A stretch of DNA of 64,000 bases from Hyaloperonospora brassicae. Taxonomy: Eukaryota; Oomycota; Peronosporomycetes; Peronosporales; Peronosporaceae. Every line of letters begins with the position of its first letter. Position 1 is the stretch's first letter. The notes under the pieces were generated by a model. The model worked only from the letters and a program-made list of their open reading frames with translations, was not told the DNA's origin and made no database searches. Shown in pieces: positions 1 through 10,645 of the stretch. The position numbers and the translations under genes were made by a program. The stretch spans positions 1 to 64,000 of the forward strand of contig CANTFL010000498.1 in assembly GCA_947650285.1 (NCBI GenBank). The letters run 5' to 3'.

Positions 1-860
1 TTGGTAGACCAGTAGAACTCGTGTGTCGTCACAGGAGCATCAAGCCGACTGCGGGTGTCGGCGGAAATGGAGGCCGAAGTATGCTGTAGTAGGTTGATGA
101 GCTCCAACGGCTGGAAAGACGCGGGCGAGAGAGTCGAAACAATATCTCTGGAGGGGCTACGGTAGAGAGCGTCTCAGTAGCGGCGGTGGATGGCAGCTTT
201 ATTATCCGGGTCGGACGTAGTAGTGCCGTCCCCTCAAGTGGCGCACGGTATATATACCTGCCGGTCCACCGTAGTGGAAGGTCTAATAAAATAAGCCGAG
301 CGAAATTCTCCAGTGCTAATTTCTCGGTCAAACTTTGCCGCTTCACAGCGAAAGGAAATGTAGAACTTTTGCGCCATCAAGGCGGTCTTTGCAGATTCCA
401 GGTAGGCCGTAGAGTCGGACGATGGAAGAGCTAAATGGATGTCGATCGCATTGTGGTACGCTAGCGTCAGGGTACGTTCCTCGGCGGCGTCAGAGGTCTT
501 TAGCTTGTGGAACATGGACTGAAGAAAGATGGCGACATCCCGATCATGTTCGTCCAAGCGAGCCTTCGGGTTGTCCCCCATGCCACACCAAATTCGCGCC
601 TGCAAGGGATCAAGCGTATGGCCGAGAATAGACACAACTATCCGGATGTTTCAACAACCAGGAAGGACATTCCCTCGGTAGCCGTGAACGTTGGGGATAT
701 AGAGGGGACTGGAGAGTAAAAGCTACAGAAAGGAGGTCGGCGTGGTGCCAAACTGAATCGGTAACGTGGAAGATGTCGACAAAAAATTCGTCCAGATGGA
801 ATGTCTGGTGCCGTCGTCCGCATAGATTTCATAAGTCCCTTGTCCTTATCTGAAATCACA
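1..860 (-). other. GC-richer segment with unidentified coding-like frames
   Basis: This stretch is visibly richer in G and C than the DNA that follows from 860 on. The minus strand carries one fairly long frame (about 635 down to 234, 133 codons) opening with hydrophobic residues and containing an acidic/basic middle (LDEHDRDVAIFLQSMF). A second, overlapping minus frame (346-29) and a third upstream (859-638) lie in other registers. The frames follow one another on the same strand, as expected for a decayed gene or a retroelement gag region, but I recognise no domain. The segment starts at the window edge, so it may be the tail of something larger. Function unknown. Confidence 0.25.
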
Positions 861-3800
861 AATGGTGGAGATGATATTATAATGGATAGTATGTTTTTTA
901 AAACAAGCTTTAGACATCAATAATTTTTCTCGATACAAATATAACTCTATATTTTAAATTTCTTAATTTTATTTCGAAATCACACAGCAAGCTAAATACC
1001 ACCGGCCGAAGTCTTCAAGAAAGCACCTACCAATAATATTCTTTGCTTGGGGGCATTTTTCACATGCTTTATTACCTCTTAATAATTATATGAATTGCTT
1101 AAATTAATTGGTCACGATATCAAGCTGAACATTGTAATTTCAATTCATTAATTCTGCGGCGTGTGATAGAAGCGGACCGTATTGCTCAGTAACAATTCTA
1201 AATATATTTGCCTTCAAACTGGCGACAGCGTTGGCGCACTTCATGTATCTTGCAACAATTTCTTCGTTCTTTAGCTTCACTGGAACTGTCACAGGAGTAA
1301 CCTTCCTGCAAAAGCTTATGGCCATCTCTATTACTGCATAATTTAAAGCAAATTGTTTAGACGTCGAGCATCGTTGAGACGATTTTGTGAGTTCGAAAAC
1401 AAAGCAAGGGTGTGGTGAAAATCGTGTCGGTGAATCGAACGTGTGCGAGAACGCAAATTGTACAACAAATTGACAAATATGTTGTGTGCACTGGTCATTC
1501 TAACGTCTTCTTTTACTCTTTACAACGCGGAACGGACATTTGCGTCTTTTATTAAATTCGATGGTGTATTGGATTATGCCTCCCTTACTTGAGTAGCCCT
1601 AGTTTTAAAATACCTGCTAGGCAAGTGCTGTCCGTCGTCTCTGACCATCGCTGGTGTGACCTACCATACGTGTAGTACAAATTTATATAAGATTAAGGAC
1701 GTGGGCTTTTATGTGTACCACATTAAACTATGTATGCAAGGAAGTGGGTATCCTTTTCTCTCGTGATTGAATGAGTAATGGTCTTACATTCCCTTTAAAA
1801 TTTATATAATTGTTGCGCTACAGCAGATTGCGAAGGAAGAGCATTCTGGGCCAATCGATGGTGTCTGTCGGTCATCAGATTCACTCCTCACCTGATTTAT
1901 ACCAGCTGATTTGTTAACACATGAGTGTTTGGTCCCACAGTGCCTAAACACTATTTTAACAGAGGCACAATATCGCGTGAACGTAGGTAGCGGCTTGTAT
2001 ATATATGTGCAGCAAAATGTTATATGAGCACGTTTTGCTCATCTTCTATGTGAGCAAAGTGAATATGCAGCTGCGCTTATGTAATATATGTCCGTAATTG
2101 TAAATTACAATATTGGCATCTGGCGTCTCAGCATTTAACAATTTATTATACACGTCAATGAGAACAATACCATCATAAGTGATATCTCATTTGTGACGAC
2201 TACAATCTTTCATCAGGTTTGCGTGTTGTATCAGCGTGCGACACACCTCATATTTATGTAAGCATCTGCGTACCACCACTAGATAAATTATTGGCTAGAT
2301 CCTTGAATATGTCTACTTATGATGTTGCTTGTCGACATGTGCTGTCTCATGCTGAAATGATTGTACTTGATACATCGTCTCCCGCATGTGCTACACGCCT
2401 TTATCCATGGCGCTGTCTCATCTCGTTCAAGTTGACACGATACCGCCATGTGGATATCTACACTGTTTTATAATGCTGATTCGTGCGGTCAAAATAATAA
2501 GGCAAGTACTGTGAGCTTTCCATCGAGCGATGAGAATAATCTTCGATCACTTTAAAGCGCAGATCAACCTCGTCCTCACATCCAATATCTGTATCTAAAA
2601 AATGTGATATTGGTCCTAATTGATGCATATCGTGAATTAATGCAAAAGACATGCGCGAGTGTTGATGGACTCAGGCATGTGTCCATTCAGTCGCATTGTT
2701 TTTAGTGTTGATATTTATGTCATTTTCTAAATTTATCAATATATCTTATAATAATAATTTTTGCTGGGTGCACATTAATTCTCAGCTTGATGCAATTAGC
2801 ATTTCCTTATCTTGTGGTGCGTTTTATCGTTGATCAATTGAATGGATTTTATATTTCGTGATTATGTCGTGCATTTCGTTTACAATCACTTTGTATGCAT
2901 TAAATACGACTCTAAGTTGTCCACTACAATTATGGTCCAAATACGCTTTCTCTACTCTAGTTAGGTGATGTATAGGTTGTACTGACCTTATTCTGCATCA
3001 GTGTAAGTCGTATGTGCTATGGATAGTGCAGGCACTGCGCACCTCGTAACCAGAAAAATGTTTCGTATCCACATGCTTTTATGATTATTTTGAGCGGCAA
3101 GCATTAAGATGAGCCATAGATGTGGCGCGATCAGCTAAATTATGATCCTATTCGCGCTAATAATCTCTAAGAGTGGCACTTCAAGATATTTTCGTGTTGA
3201 CCTCTCAAGGGCGTGCGAGTGTTAAAGCTAACAAAAGTGGTAGAGCTGAAATCTAATGGGGCACTTATCACTCTGTAATAGAACACCAGTACGGAGTTAA
3301 CTCTCACTGACAACCATAAAGGTCAGTGCCCTTTAGGTATAAGCACAATACGGAGGAAAGGCAATCAACTAAAGAAATACTTAAGTTTTAGAAAAAGTAA
3401 AACTGTTTTTTAACATATTGAAGTCCAATCATTACTTATTCTCTATTTTGACCTATGTCAAGGATAATATTAAAACGGGAAAAATTGCTCTATATTATTG
3501 GAAAAAGGCCCTATGTCCTAGTATACTCAAGTTAAGGAGGCACACGTACAACCGCACGTCCTTAGTCATTTTTGTTTTCCATTTGACGGCTGTGACCAAC
3601 CTGCACCCTGTTCGGGAAGCCGCGGAGAGGATTCTGCTGCGAGCGTGCTGCGCTTTCATCCAGCAGTTGCAGGCACAGACGCAAGATACGCGTACGTAAA
3701 CGCGTTTTTGTATCATAGGTCGCGGCCGTTAAAGAGTCAGTCCGTGCTTATGTGGATGACATATAGGTGATTGCTTTTGTTATTGTTGTTTCAGTTTCTA

Positions 3801-4252
3801 TTGTTGCTGCTGCTTCAGCTGTCGTTGTAGGTGATGCGGTTGCTGTGCTCTTGTTCTGTAGATAATTCTACTGCTGTTGCTTCTGCTGTTGCTACTGATG
3901 TTGTTGTTGTAGGTGCTGCGGTTGCTATTAATGTTGTGCTACTTGTATGATCGCATTCTCTTCCTGCTTAACAGTTTTGGTGCTTAAAAACACATAATCA
4001 TATCAATAGACCTCAATGACTCTATTCTTTCTGTTTAGCTCTTATTGATGTCTCAATGTCTACAGACTTTGTCGTATGCAGGCTTATTTCAGGAAGGAAA
4101 CGTGCGATGATGTCTCAAGCGTATTCGTCAAAGTTTTTTCAGCCAATTGAACGGCAATGTGGTAAGATCATTAAGAATACCAGGACGTGGGGTATTTTTC
4201 AATTTATGTGATTAAATGGGGCAATATTTTTTCCCCAATATAACTGAACGCA
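860..4252. other. AT-rich intergenic stretch without recognisable genes
   Basis: Only short frames occur here, on both strands, and none shows a domain I recognise. The composition drops to AT-rich soon after 860. The one conspicuous feature is the trinucleotide-rich patch near 3780-3945, listed separately. Confidence 0.5.
3780..3945. repeat. Imperfect GTT/GCT trinucleotide-rich patch with internal duplication
   Basis: The plus strand is dominated by GTT, GCT and GTA triplets. A 21-base block recurs at 3824 and 3906, differing at one base (GGTGATGCGG against GGTGCTGCGG), so the unit spacing is 82 bases. Such patches often come from codon repeats of Ala/Val/Gln-type tracts, but no long frame survives. 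Confidence 0.6.
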
Positions 4253-4460
4253 TGATGACATCTACTCACCACCCATCGCTATCGTCTAGCAGCGATTGGT
4301 GCGTTGGTTTGAACATAATATCAATCAATGATTAGACCTTTGGGTCATCTCATTAATATCACTAGAATAAGTAAAATTGATACAAGAAAATAAAACATAA
4401 TATTCTTTATTACCATTCGCACAATGTCGATTTCAGGTAACGGGCTAACCCATTACATAA
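4253..4460 (+). repeat. Probable solo LTR (LTR family A)
   Basis: The segment starts TGATGACATCTACTCACC and ends near CGGGCTAACCCATTACA, that is TG...CA as in retrotransposon LTRs. The six bases AACGCA occur directly before it (4247-4252) and again at 4461-4466, which resembles a target-site duplication; the exact right boundary could be 4457-4461. Diverged relatives occur at 59050-59283 (same orientation) and 59620-59827 (opposite orientation), with similar length and the same conserved end blocks. A fragment of the family also sits at the left edge of the 1.64-kb duplication. No internal retroelement body is next to it, hence solo LTR. Confidence 0.55.
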
Positions 4461-5419
4461 AACGCACACTGTCGGCTGTGGTTTGTGACTTAAACTTTGT
4501 AAGGTAAAGTCAGGACTGAATTTGAGTCATTCTAAATAATTCTTGTTGGTAACAACGCAGCCGGACAACGACAAGATGACCCTTATCTGCCTGGTGGCTA
4601 TAATAAAAGAAATAGATACAGGGAGAAGGTTAAGTATTCCTCCAGAGCTGTAATCCTTACCACATATCATTCACTCCCCGACTGACGTTGAGCACCACAT
4701 ACTTGAAGCAACCTCCTAAAGCTTTGTGTTCGTAGCTACCCACTCATATCCAAATAGTTCTGTCGCAGGGACATGTTGGTCGTTACGAGATTGAATGATC
4801 TGTGTGATTTCTTGTTTGCTGAACATTGTATTCCCTCCAGTTAATTTGTTTGTATAAACGTAGAGCCCACTAACCAGCGTACTTTTTCGACGTGCACCTA
4901 GTGCCCCAATTCGTACAAAAAGATTGTTCCATATAACCACCTGACAATATAATTGTCTTCTTGTTGAACCGAGCTCCGCCTTGATAACATCTGCTCATCT
5001 TGTCAGCATCGCTTAGTCTACCAAGCCACCATATTTTGTTGTAACTTGAGGTTGGCAATTATATAATTTTGTCATCTCTCAGCCATATTTTTATATCCCG
5101 CCATAACATACAGGGTTCGCCGGCTGGGCGGGGCTCTTTACGATGTTGGCGATAATTATGCGAATGTTCTAGAATGCATTCACCACTATGAAAATATGTG
5201 CTCCACTCGCTGCAACATCCTGTTAAAAGGCACATATTTCTGCGTACTGTATCTGACAATTGTTGGATACATCGACCGGTGTGACGCCGCACAGCGCTGC
5301 TACCTGAATGAGTGTGATCCTATTGCCTTTTTTAACATGATATTGACACTACCAAAATGTATGTCAACACAAGTTTGTATCCGATATCCTTTGCATAGAA
5401 ACCGTCTAAAAATTCAAAA
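4461..5419. other. Intergenic stretch, nothing recognisable
   Basis: Short frames on both strands show no domain I can identify. No repeat stands out. Confidence 0.4.
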
Positions 5420-5422
5420 GGA

Positions 5423-5485
5423 AACGTTAAGCACCCCCCAGGTTTTCGATAAGCGCCCCCACCCCTATATATTACCGTAAGTTAT
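5423..5485 (+). repeat. Left terminal inverted repeat of the MULE-like element
   Basis: It contains two C-runs separated by GGTTTTCGATAAGCG and ends in TATATATTACCGTAA. It pairs with 6425-6490 in inverted orientation with a few mismatches and 1-base indels. Confidence 0.65.
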
Positions 5486-5656
5486 GTACTTTCATGCTAT
5501 GATTGGTCATAATAATACGTCATATTGCTAAATACTGGCAGCCAATCCCAACACTATAATTGCATCCTTTTTTCTTTTGCCCACACGCTACTAATTCAAC
5601 TGGTAAAGAATTTACATTAGCGCTTAAACACCGTAGTCAGTCATTCTCATACGGCT

Positions 5657-5695
5657 CTGCTACCACCTCCTGCTACCACCTCCTGCTACCACCTC
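5657..5695 (+). repeat. 13-bp tandem repeat, three units
   Basis: CTGCTACCACCTC is repeated three times without change, followed directly by CTGA. A 13-base unit shifts the reading frame, so it is not a codon repeat. It lies immediately before the FAR1-like remnant. Confidence 0.85.
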
Positions 5696-5696
5696 C

Positions 5697-6000
5697 TGAA
5701 ACTTCATACTATACGCTGGAGCGAGCCCGTAAAGTACTTAATAAACATGCAGGAACTCATGGCTATGTCCTAACGATCAAGCGTACCGAGAGGGTGGGTA
5801 TTAGGAAAGATTAGGCAATCAAACGTACCATTTTATGGTGTTCACAGGGAAATAGATACATGCCAGTTGCTGATGACGAAGAATCAGCAATGAGAACGAT
5901 CAAGCGCATAAGGGCTAGTAGAAGCACTGGGTACCGTTTCGAGGCTGTCATTCAACGCCAGCGGATGCAGACTGCCTATCCGGGGAAACGTTATCGATGA
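5697..6000 (+). pseudogene. Broken FAR1/MULE transposase N-terminal domain
   Basis: The frame has the layout of the FAR1-type DNA-binding module of Mutator-like transposases: a segment resembling LERARKVLNKHAGTHGYVLT, a basic KRTE stretch, a beta-hairpin-like part with Trp-Cys (TILWCSQGNRY), and then KRIRASRSTGYRFEAVIQR, which corresponds to the usual STR..CPF motif. In the last motif the family's Cys is replaced by Tyr (TGYRFEA). The reading frame is continuous except for one in-frame TAG at 5812-5814, and it ends at a TGA at 5998-6000. Nothing of the catalytic DDE core remains before the right inverted repeat. Family assignment is by pattern from memory. Confidence 0.5.
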
Positions 6001-6240
6001 AAGATCAGTATGGCTCTTGTCAGACGCCACGTGGAGCCACTACCATCATCGAAGCATACGTTAGTCTGGTTAGTCAATTGTACAGGTACTACGAAGATTG
6101 ATGTACCTCTTGATAGACCTCTGCGGCTGGTTAGAAGTCACTTTCGAATATAGTGTTGATGGATGCCTTCGTTACAGTGCACATGCAGGATAATCGCTAC
6201 AAGCCCGACCTGTTCCAGAATCGCTCGTATAAAATTTATT

Positions 6241-6266
6241 TTTGACCGAGTATTGGCTCGGTCAAA
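6241..6266. repeat. 10-bp hairpin inside the MULE-like element
   Basis: TTTGACCGAG and CTCGGTCAAA are perfect inverted arms around a six-base loop (TATTGG). It lacks the U-run of a bacterial terminator and is simply a short palindrome. Confidence 0.7.
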
Positions 6267-6424
6267 TGATTAAGCTGATTATTAAATTACCACACGTCGC
6301 CGACCTAACGACACGCATCGATTATTCAGATTTAGAATTGAATCATTTGTAAATGAGATTGTAAATTACTTCTGAGACCAGTAATATTCTCGATCCTACG
6401 AATCGGAAGGCGTAAATCGAGTAA

Positions 6425-6492
6425 ATTACGGTAATATATAAGTGTCGGGGGTGGTGGTTAACGAAAACCTTGGGGGGGCGTTAACGTGTCCC
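6425..6492 (-). repeat. Right terminal inverted repeat of the MULE-like element
   Basis: It is the reverse complement partner of 5423-5485, with G-runs GGGGGTGGTGG and GGGGGGGCG on the plus strand. It ends at GTGTCCC. Confidence 0.65.
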
Positions 6493-6608
6493 TAAAATAA
6501 ACACATGCAAAAACAGGACACCCGGCACCACGAGAGAAACTCGCGGGCCATCCGTCGCTCGGTTTGCATGCGCCACACCACACTAATGTCCACCACACCA
6601 TCGTACCA

Positions 6609-6626
6609 TCACTCTGCACTTTGATC
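6609..6626 (+). promoter_or_regulatory. Oomycete initiator-like element of the RABL6-like gene
   Basis: TCACTCTGCACTTTGAT lies just before the start codon at 6629. It fits the known oomycete core promoter pattern, an initiator of the form YCAYTYY followed by TTT. Such an element normally marks the transcription start, which would give a very short leader. No TATA box is obvious. Confidence 0.5.
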
Positions 6627-6628
6627 GC

Positions 6629-9600
6629 ATGGGCAACGAAGCGAGTCGCGGCGCTGGAGCCCCCAGTCCGAGTCCGCAGAGCGCGGGGGTCGTGCCGCCG
6701 CGCTCCCCGTACACCCCCACCGGCAGTGCGTCTCGTCATGCGCAGGGCTTCCACGTGCGCGCTCCGTCGCCGACTGCCGCCGGAACGCGCGTCGGGGTCT
6801 CCTCGTCCAGGACCGATCCTGTTAAAAACCTGCGCAAGGACCGGACGATTCAGCACATGGACAAAGCCATTCGACGCCGTGTGCGGGGCGCCGTGACGTA
6901 CAACATGAAGCTGCTGATCCGCGGCGCGACCGGCACGGGCAAGACGTCGCTCTTCCAGCGGCTCAAGGGCGAGCCGATCCCCGAGACGCACCGGTCGTCG
7001 CCGCAGCTTCAGTGCGCGACGATCAATTGGGCGCTGCGGCAACAGCTCGAGGAAACGGTCAAATGTGACGTGTGGGACGTGGTCGACAGGGGGTTCGTGC
7101 CAGGTGAAGCTGAAGAAAAGGAGCGGAAAGAGGACTTGCACGGGTCGGTATGCGGTGCTGTTGCTGGAGTGGGTACGAGCGACCAGGTCTGCTGCAAGAA
7201 GCTAATGGCGGAGAGTGTGTCGGCATCTGCGACAGTTGCCGCCGTCGCTGCTGCAATGCAGGATGGCGCCCAGCATTTCACAGGTACGGCAGACGCGTCG
7301 ACCGTGGACGTGTACTATGAAGCGCATGGCGTGATTTTCATGGTGGACATTACCAAGTATGATACACTGGAGTATGTACGAAGAGAGCTGAACAACGTAC
7401 CGGTGCATATTCCGACGTTGGTGCTGGGGAACTTTCGAGATCAAGGGGCCCACAGGCAGATATATACAAAAGATATTCAGCAGCTGCTGTACGGATCAAA
7501 CGAAGAATTACAGCGGCAGCAGCAGTGGCGACGACCAACGGAGCTGCTGTATTTCGAGTGCTCCTTGTTGGATTGCTACGGACTCAAGTCGCTGCATCAG
7601 TACTTCGGTATTCCGTTTTTGCAATTAAAACTAGCGACGATCAGGAAACAGATGCGTATCGTGGAGGACGAATTTGCCCATCTAAAGCACGATGTTCAAG
7701 CAACTGTTACGGAGCAGCGCTACGTCGAGTATGTGAAGCTGATCAAGACGACCGGATCGGATATTCGAACAGGCAGACGTGGCTCTGGGTGTGATGGTAC
7801 CCCTGCTGCTGCATCACAAAGCAACTCTGTCGTCCTATGCCCTGACGAACGTGGTACAGCAATGCCCGTCACGGGGCAATATGGTGGGCATGTTGACGTC
7901 AGTGTGGTGACCCAGGATAACGGCGCGGGGACTTTACAACAAAAAGATTTTACGGTGGCTGCCACGATTTGTAAGCTCAATGACGCGTCACCGTGCGGAG
8001 AAGTGGTAACGAAACATCCAGACAATAACGCTTTTTCTGCAGACGTCAGCAGTGCTGATGCAACGACAGCAGCGTCAACGTGTGAGTACAAGGATAGCGT
8101 AGTACCAGTTTCGGACGATGCAGGCGGAGTTGTTGCCGCTGAGCTTCAAGTCAAATCTTACACTGAACAAAGGAGCGAGGTTCACAATTCAAGCAATGCT
8201 TGTTCAAGCTATTGCGAGAAGACTTTGCCGGAAGATGAAATCTACCTTGAGGACTTTCAGGTCCCAAAAACAAGTATTGGCGATCTGAAGCAGTTTTACT
8301 CGGAGAACGAAAGCGACGAAGATCATGACGGCAATGACAACGACGTAGTGGTTACACGTGGAAATGTATCGATAAAGGCAACGGCTCGTGGCGTCTATCA
8401 CAAGCAACCTTTTCTTGACTCTGATTCTTCAAATTCGGACGATGGCGTGTCGATGAAATACCAGCGTAGGCGAGGAAAGAAAGCGCTTCGTGATAGTTCT
8501 CTTCATCGCGAAACGGCTGAGCCGGCAAACAATGTCACGAACGAGGCGGATCGTCAACAATTCCAGTCTCCACCGACATCTACTTCCTCACTGCCGCTAC
8601 CAGCGTCTCTTCGATCTAGGCAGGAAAGCAGGCCCGGGTCTCCAGTGCGAGCCTCGCTGTCTGAAGTTCGATTCTCGCTTAGTAGTCCGATGAATAAGTC
8701 TCACAGTGCGCCTTGTGAAGTTTTGTCGAAGCATCGGCAACGATGTAGCCCGATAGCTAGCAAAGCTGCCCTGTCCACCTCTGCGCCAGCTTCGTCGCGC
8801 CGTCACAAAAGCGGGAACCGAGTTGCTGTGACAATATATGAAACACGCAATCTGGAGTCGCCAGCTGACAGTGAATGGTCCTCGTCAAGGAAGGAGTCTG
8901 CTTTAACAAGAACAGAGGATCCTAAGAGCTTGGGCGGCCAACTATCTCCGCTAAAGTGTGAAAAGCTGAAGAACGTAACGGATGGGGCAGTTGATCGTGC
9001 TGGCGGTGTAAGCAACCAGGCTCGTATCAGCAGTCCTACTTCTGAAACAGACACTGAGGAGAATGAACGGTCGATTACACCCGTGCAAGAAGCCCTTGAT
9101 AAGAGCACTGTTTGCGAGCCTAAGGGTGATGTCCACCTTCATGAACAAGCGATAAGTCTTGTCAACGAAAAGGTCAATGGGCGATCGGCCGATATTGCAT
9201 CAAGTGACTCAAGTACGGGCAGCCCCAGCAAGCTAGACACTTCTTTCGCCGACTATGAAGAAAAGGCAAATCATGATGATGGGGGGACTGCAGAAGTGCA
9301 AGTTGCCGCGGACGCAATCGGACCACCAAAATCTGCCACCCGGAGATCGCCCTACCGTCATCAAAACGAGCTTATTGCTGACAAAGACAGCGACGATCGG
9401 ACCAGCGATGAGGGCGGCTTTGTGAAAGGAGATGGAACATCGCGTGAAGAGTCTTTACTGATTGCCAACCCGCCAGCGTCGGTGTTGCCGTTGCCTGTGC
9501 AGCCAGGCACTGCAAAAAGGAGGAGTGCTACAAAAGAGGAACGACGGAAGACTCTGGGACATCTTCATCAGAGGAATTTGCACATGCATGTTGAAGGTGA

Positions 9601-10381
9601 TACCTCTTCGTTATCGGCACTTCAAGCATCATTACCGTTGCCCGATGAGACTGCGTCACCGCTATCACGAATTCAGCGTGAAAGTGTGGAAGTACGAATG
9701 GGCGATTTTAATGATATCAATGGGTGTGTGGTCGATGCAGCACATGTGTTGTCCGATTCTCTGCCAGTTTCGATACCTAAAGCACGTGTGCCTAACTTCG
9801 GGACTATTGTGCCCAGCAACGATCTGGAAGCATTTTTGAATGAAAGTGATAGCGAGTCAGATCATGCGTCACCTTCCGCTTTTGTTAGTCCTGCAGCGGG
9901 GACCGAGCGACTGACAGAACGGCGCATAAACGGAAGGAAATCGGCTGAGTCTAGTGATGACGGGGACGATGAAGATGATCAGAAGCGCTTTGTGAGCTAC
10001 AGCATCAGCAAGAAGAAAAGGTCTGCACAGAGACGCCAGCATAAAGAAGACTTGCGCCAGCTGCATGCTGCTCTCGAAAATGACCCTTTTACTTCATCCG
10101 CAAGCGCAGCATCGACGACCAGTTTATCACTTGAAACACCAAACGTATTAGATGCCCTCCGCAAGGCTGAAGAGGTGGCTATGCGCATGGTGTCAACAGA
10201 TCCAGCATTTATGCTCCCCCCGTCCAACTTCGTTTCATCCAAGAAGCAGCATTCGCACAAGCACAAGCACAAGCAAGAGCGCAAGAACAGAGACGATGAA
10301 GTTCGCAACTCGAGAAGCATCAGAAAAAGCAGTCGGAAGCAAGGTTCAAGCTCGCGTTCCAGAAGCACTGTCGACATGTAG
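6629..10381 (+). CDS. RABL6-type Rab-like GTPase (Rab-like protein 6 homologue)
   Basis: A single uninterrupted frame of 1250 codons. The GTPase region is N-terminal: a P-loop GATGTGKTS at about 99-107, WDVVD at about 149-153 where most small GTPases have WDTAG, then after a roughly 75-residue insertion GVIFMVDITK at about 234-243, LGNFRD at about 266-271 in place of NKxD, and ECSLLDCYGLKSLHQYF near 310-325. WDVVD, LGNFRD and the following FGIPFLQLK are characteristic of RABL6 (Parf/C9orf86), an atypical Rab-like protein reported to act in cell-cycle and membrane-linked processes in animals. The remaining roughly 900 residues are low-complexity Ser/Asp/Glu-rich, with acidic patches (ENESDEDHDGNDND; NDLEAFLNESDSESDH, reminiscent of the family's C-terminal LEAFL block) and a basic His/Lys tail (HSHKHKHKQERKNRDD). 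The start is supported by the initiator just upstream and by MGNEAS, a possible N-myristoylation signal. Human RABL6 is shorter (about 730 residues); the excess is in the disordered part. Confidence 0.85.
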   Translation: MGNEASRGAGAPSPSPQSAGVVPPRSPYTPTGSASRHAQGFHVRAPSPTAAGTRVGVSSSRTDPVKNLRKDRTIQHMDKAIRRRVRGAVTYNMKLLIRGATGTGKTSLFQRLKGEPIPETHRSSPQLQCATINWALRQQLEETVKCDVWDVVDRGFVPGEAEEKERKEDLHGSVCGAVAGVGTSDQVCCKKLMAESVSASATVAAVAAAMQDGAQHFTGTADASTVDVYYEAHGVIFMVDITKYDTLEYVRRELNNVPVHIPTLVLGNFRDQGAHRQIYTKDIQQLLYGSNEELQRQQQWRRPTELLYFECSLLDCYGLKSLHQYFGIPFLQLKLATIRKQMRIVEDEFAHLKHDVQATVTEQRYVEYVKLIKTTGSDIRTGRRGSGCDGTPAAASQSNSVVLCPDERGTAMPVTGQYGGHVDVSVVTQDNGAGTLQQKDFTVAATICKLNDASPCGEVVTKHPDNNAFSADVSSADATTAASTCEYKDSVVPVSDDAGGVVAAELQVKSYTEQRSEVHNSSNACSSYCEKTLPEDEIYLEDFQVPKTSIGDLKQFYSENESDEDHDGNDNDVVVTRGNVSIKATARGVYHKQPFLDSDSSNSDDGVSMKYQRRRGKKALRDSSLHRETAEPANNVTNEADRQQFQSPPTSTSSLPLPASLRSRQESRPGSPVRASLSEVRFSLSSPMNKSHSAPCEVLSKHRQRCSPIASKAALSTSAPASSRRHKSGNRVAVTIYETRNLESPADSEWSSSRKESALTRTEDPKSLGGQLSPLKCEKLKNVTDGAVDRAGGVSNQARISSPTSETDTEENERSITPVQEALDKSTVCEPKGDVHLHEQAISLVNEKVNGRSADIASSDSSTGSPSKLDTSFADYEEKANHDDGGTAEVQVAADAIGPPKSATRRSPYRHQNELIADKDSDDRTSDEGGFVKGDGTSREESLLIANPPASVLPLPVQPGTAKRRSATKEERRKTLGHLHQRNLHMHVEGDTSSLSALQASLPLPDETASPLSRIQRESVEVRMGDFNDINGCVVDAAHVLSDSLPVSIPKARVPNFGTIVPSNDLEAFLNESDSESDHASPSAFVSPAAGTERLTERRINGRKSAESSDDGDDEDDQKRFVSYSISKKKRSAQRRQHKEDLRQLHAALENDPFTSSASAASTTSLSLETPNVLDALRKAEEVAMRMVSTDPAFMLPPSNFVSSKKQHSHKHKHKQERKNRDDEVRNSRSIRKSSRKQGSSSRSRSTVDM

Positions 10382-10645
10382 TTATGTCGGGTGCCCATAC
10401 TGCGTCAGCATTCACACAACAAGTGTGTACAGGCGTCGAGAGACATAGACAAGCATTTGGATATCTGAGAGGCTAAGGCCATTGTGGCTTCTTGCAACGT
10501 TCGCATATGCAATCTCACGCATAATGAAACGTGTGCTCGACAGCTTTGAGGCTTGGGTCCAGCGCCGTCCGGCCCTAGGCTTCGAATAGCCGCTCACCAT
10601 CGAGGGGCAATGTGCTTGACTGAAAGCTGATGTCGAGGAGGGTAC

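Larger units (their letters stand above)
5420..6492 (+). mobile_element. Small Mutator-like (MULE) element with terminal inverted repeats
   Basis: The left end (about 5420-5485) reads GAAACGTTAAGCACCCCCCA, then GGTTTTCG, a second C-run and TATATATTACCGTAA. The reverse complement of the right end (6492 back to about 6425) shows the same order: ACGTTAACGCCCCCCCAAGG, GGTTTTCG, a C-run and TATATATTACCGTAA. These are roughly 65-bp terminal inverted repeats. Between them lies a broken FAR1-like transposase N-terminus. I see no clear 9-bp target duplication, and both flanks are A-rich. The element is about 1.07 kb, too short for a full MULE transposase, so it is a non-autonomous derivative. Its right end lies about 140 bp before the RABL6-like start codon. 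Confidence 0.6.

Noticed and set aside
6241..6266. Hairpin as a transcription terminator
   Set aside because: The genome is eukaryotic and no U-run follows; it is inside a transposon remnant.
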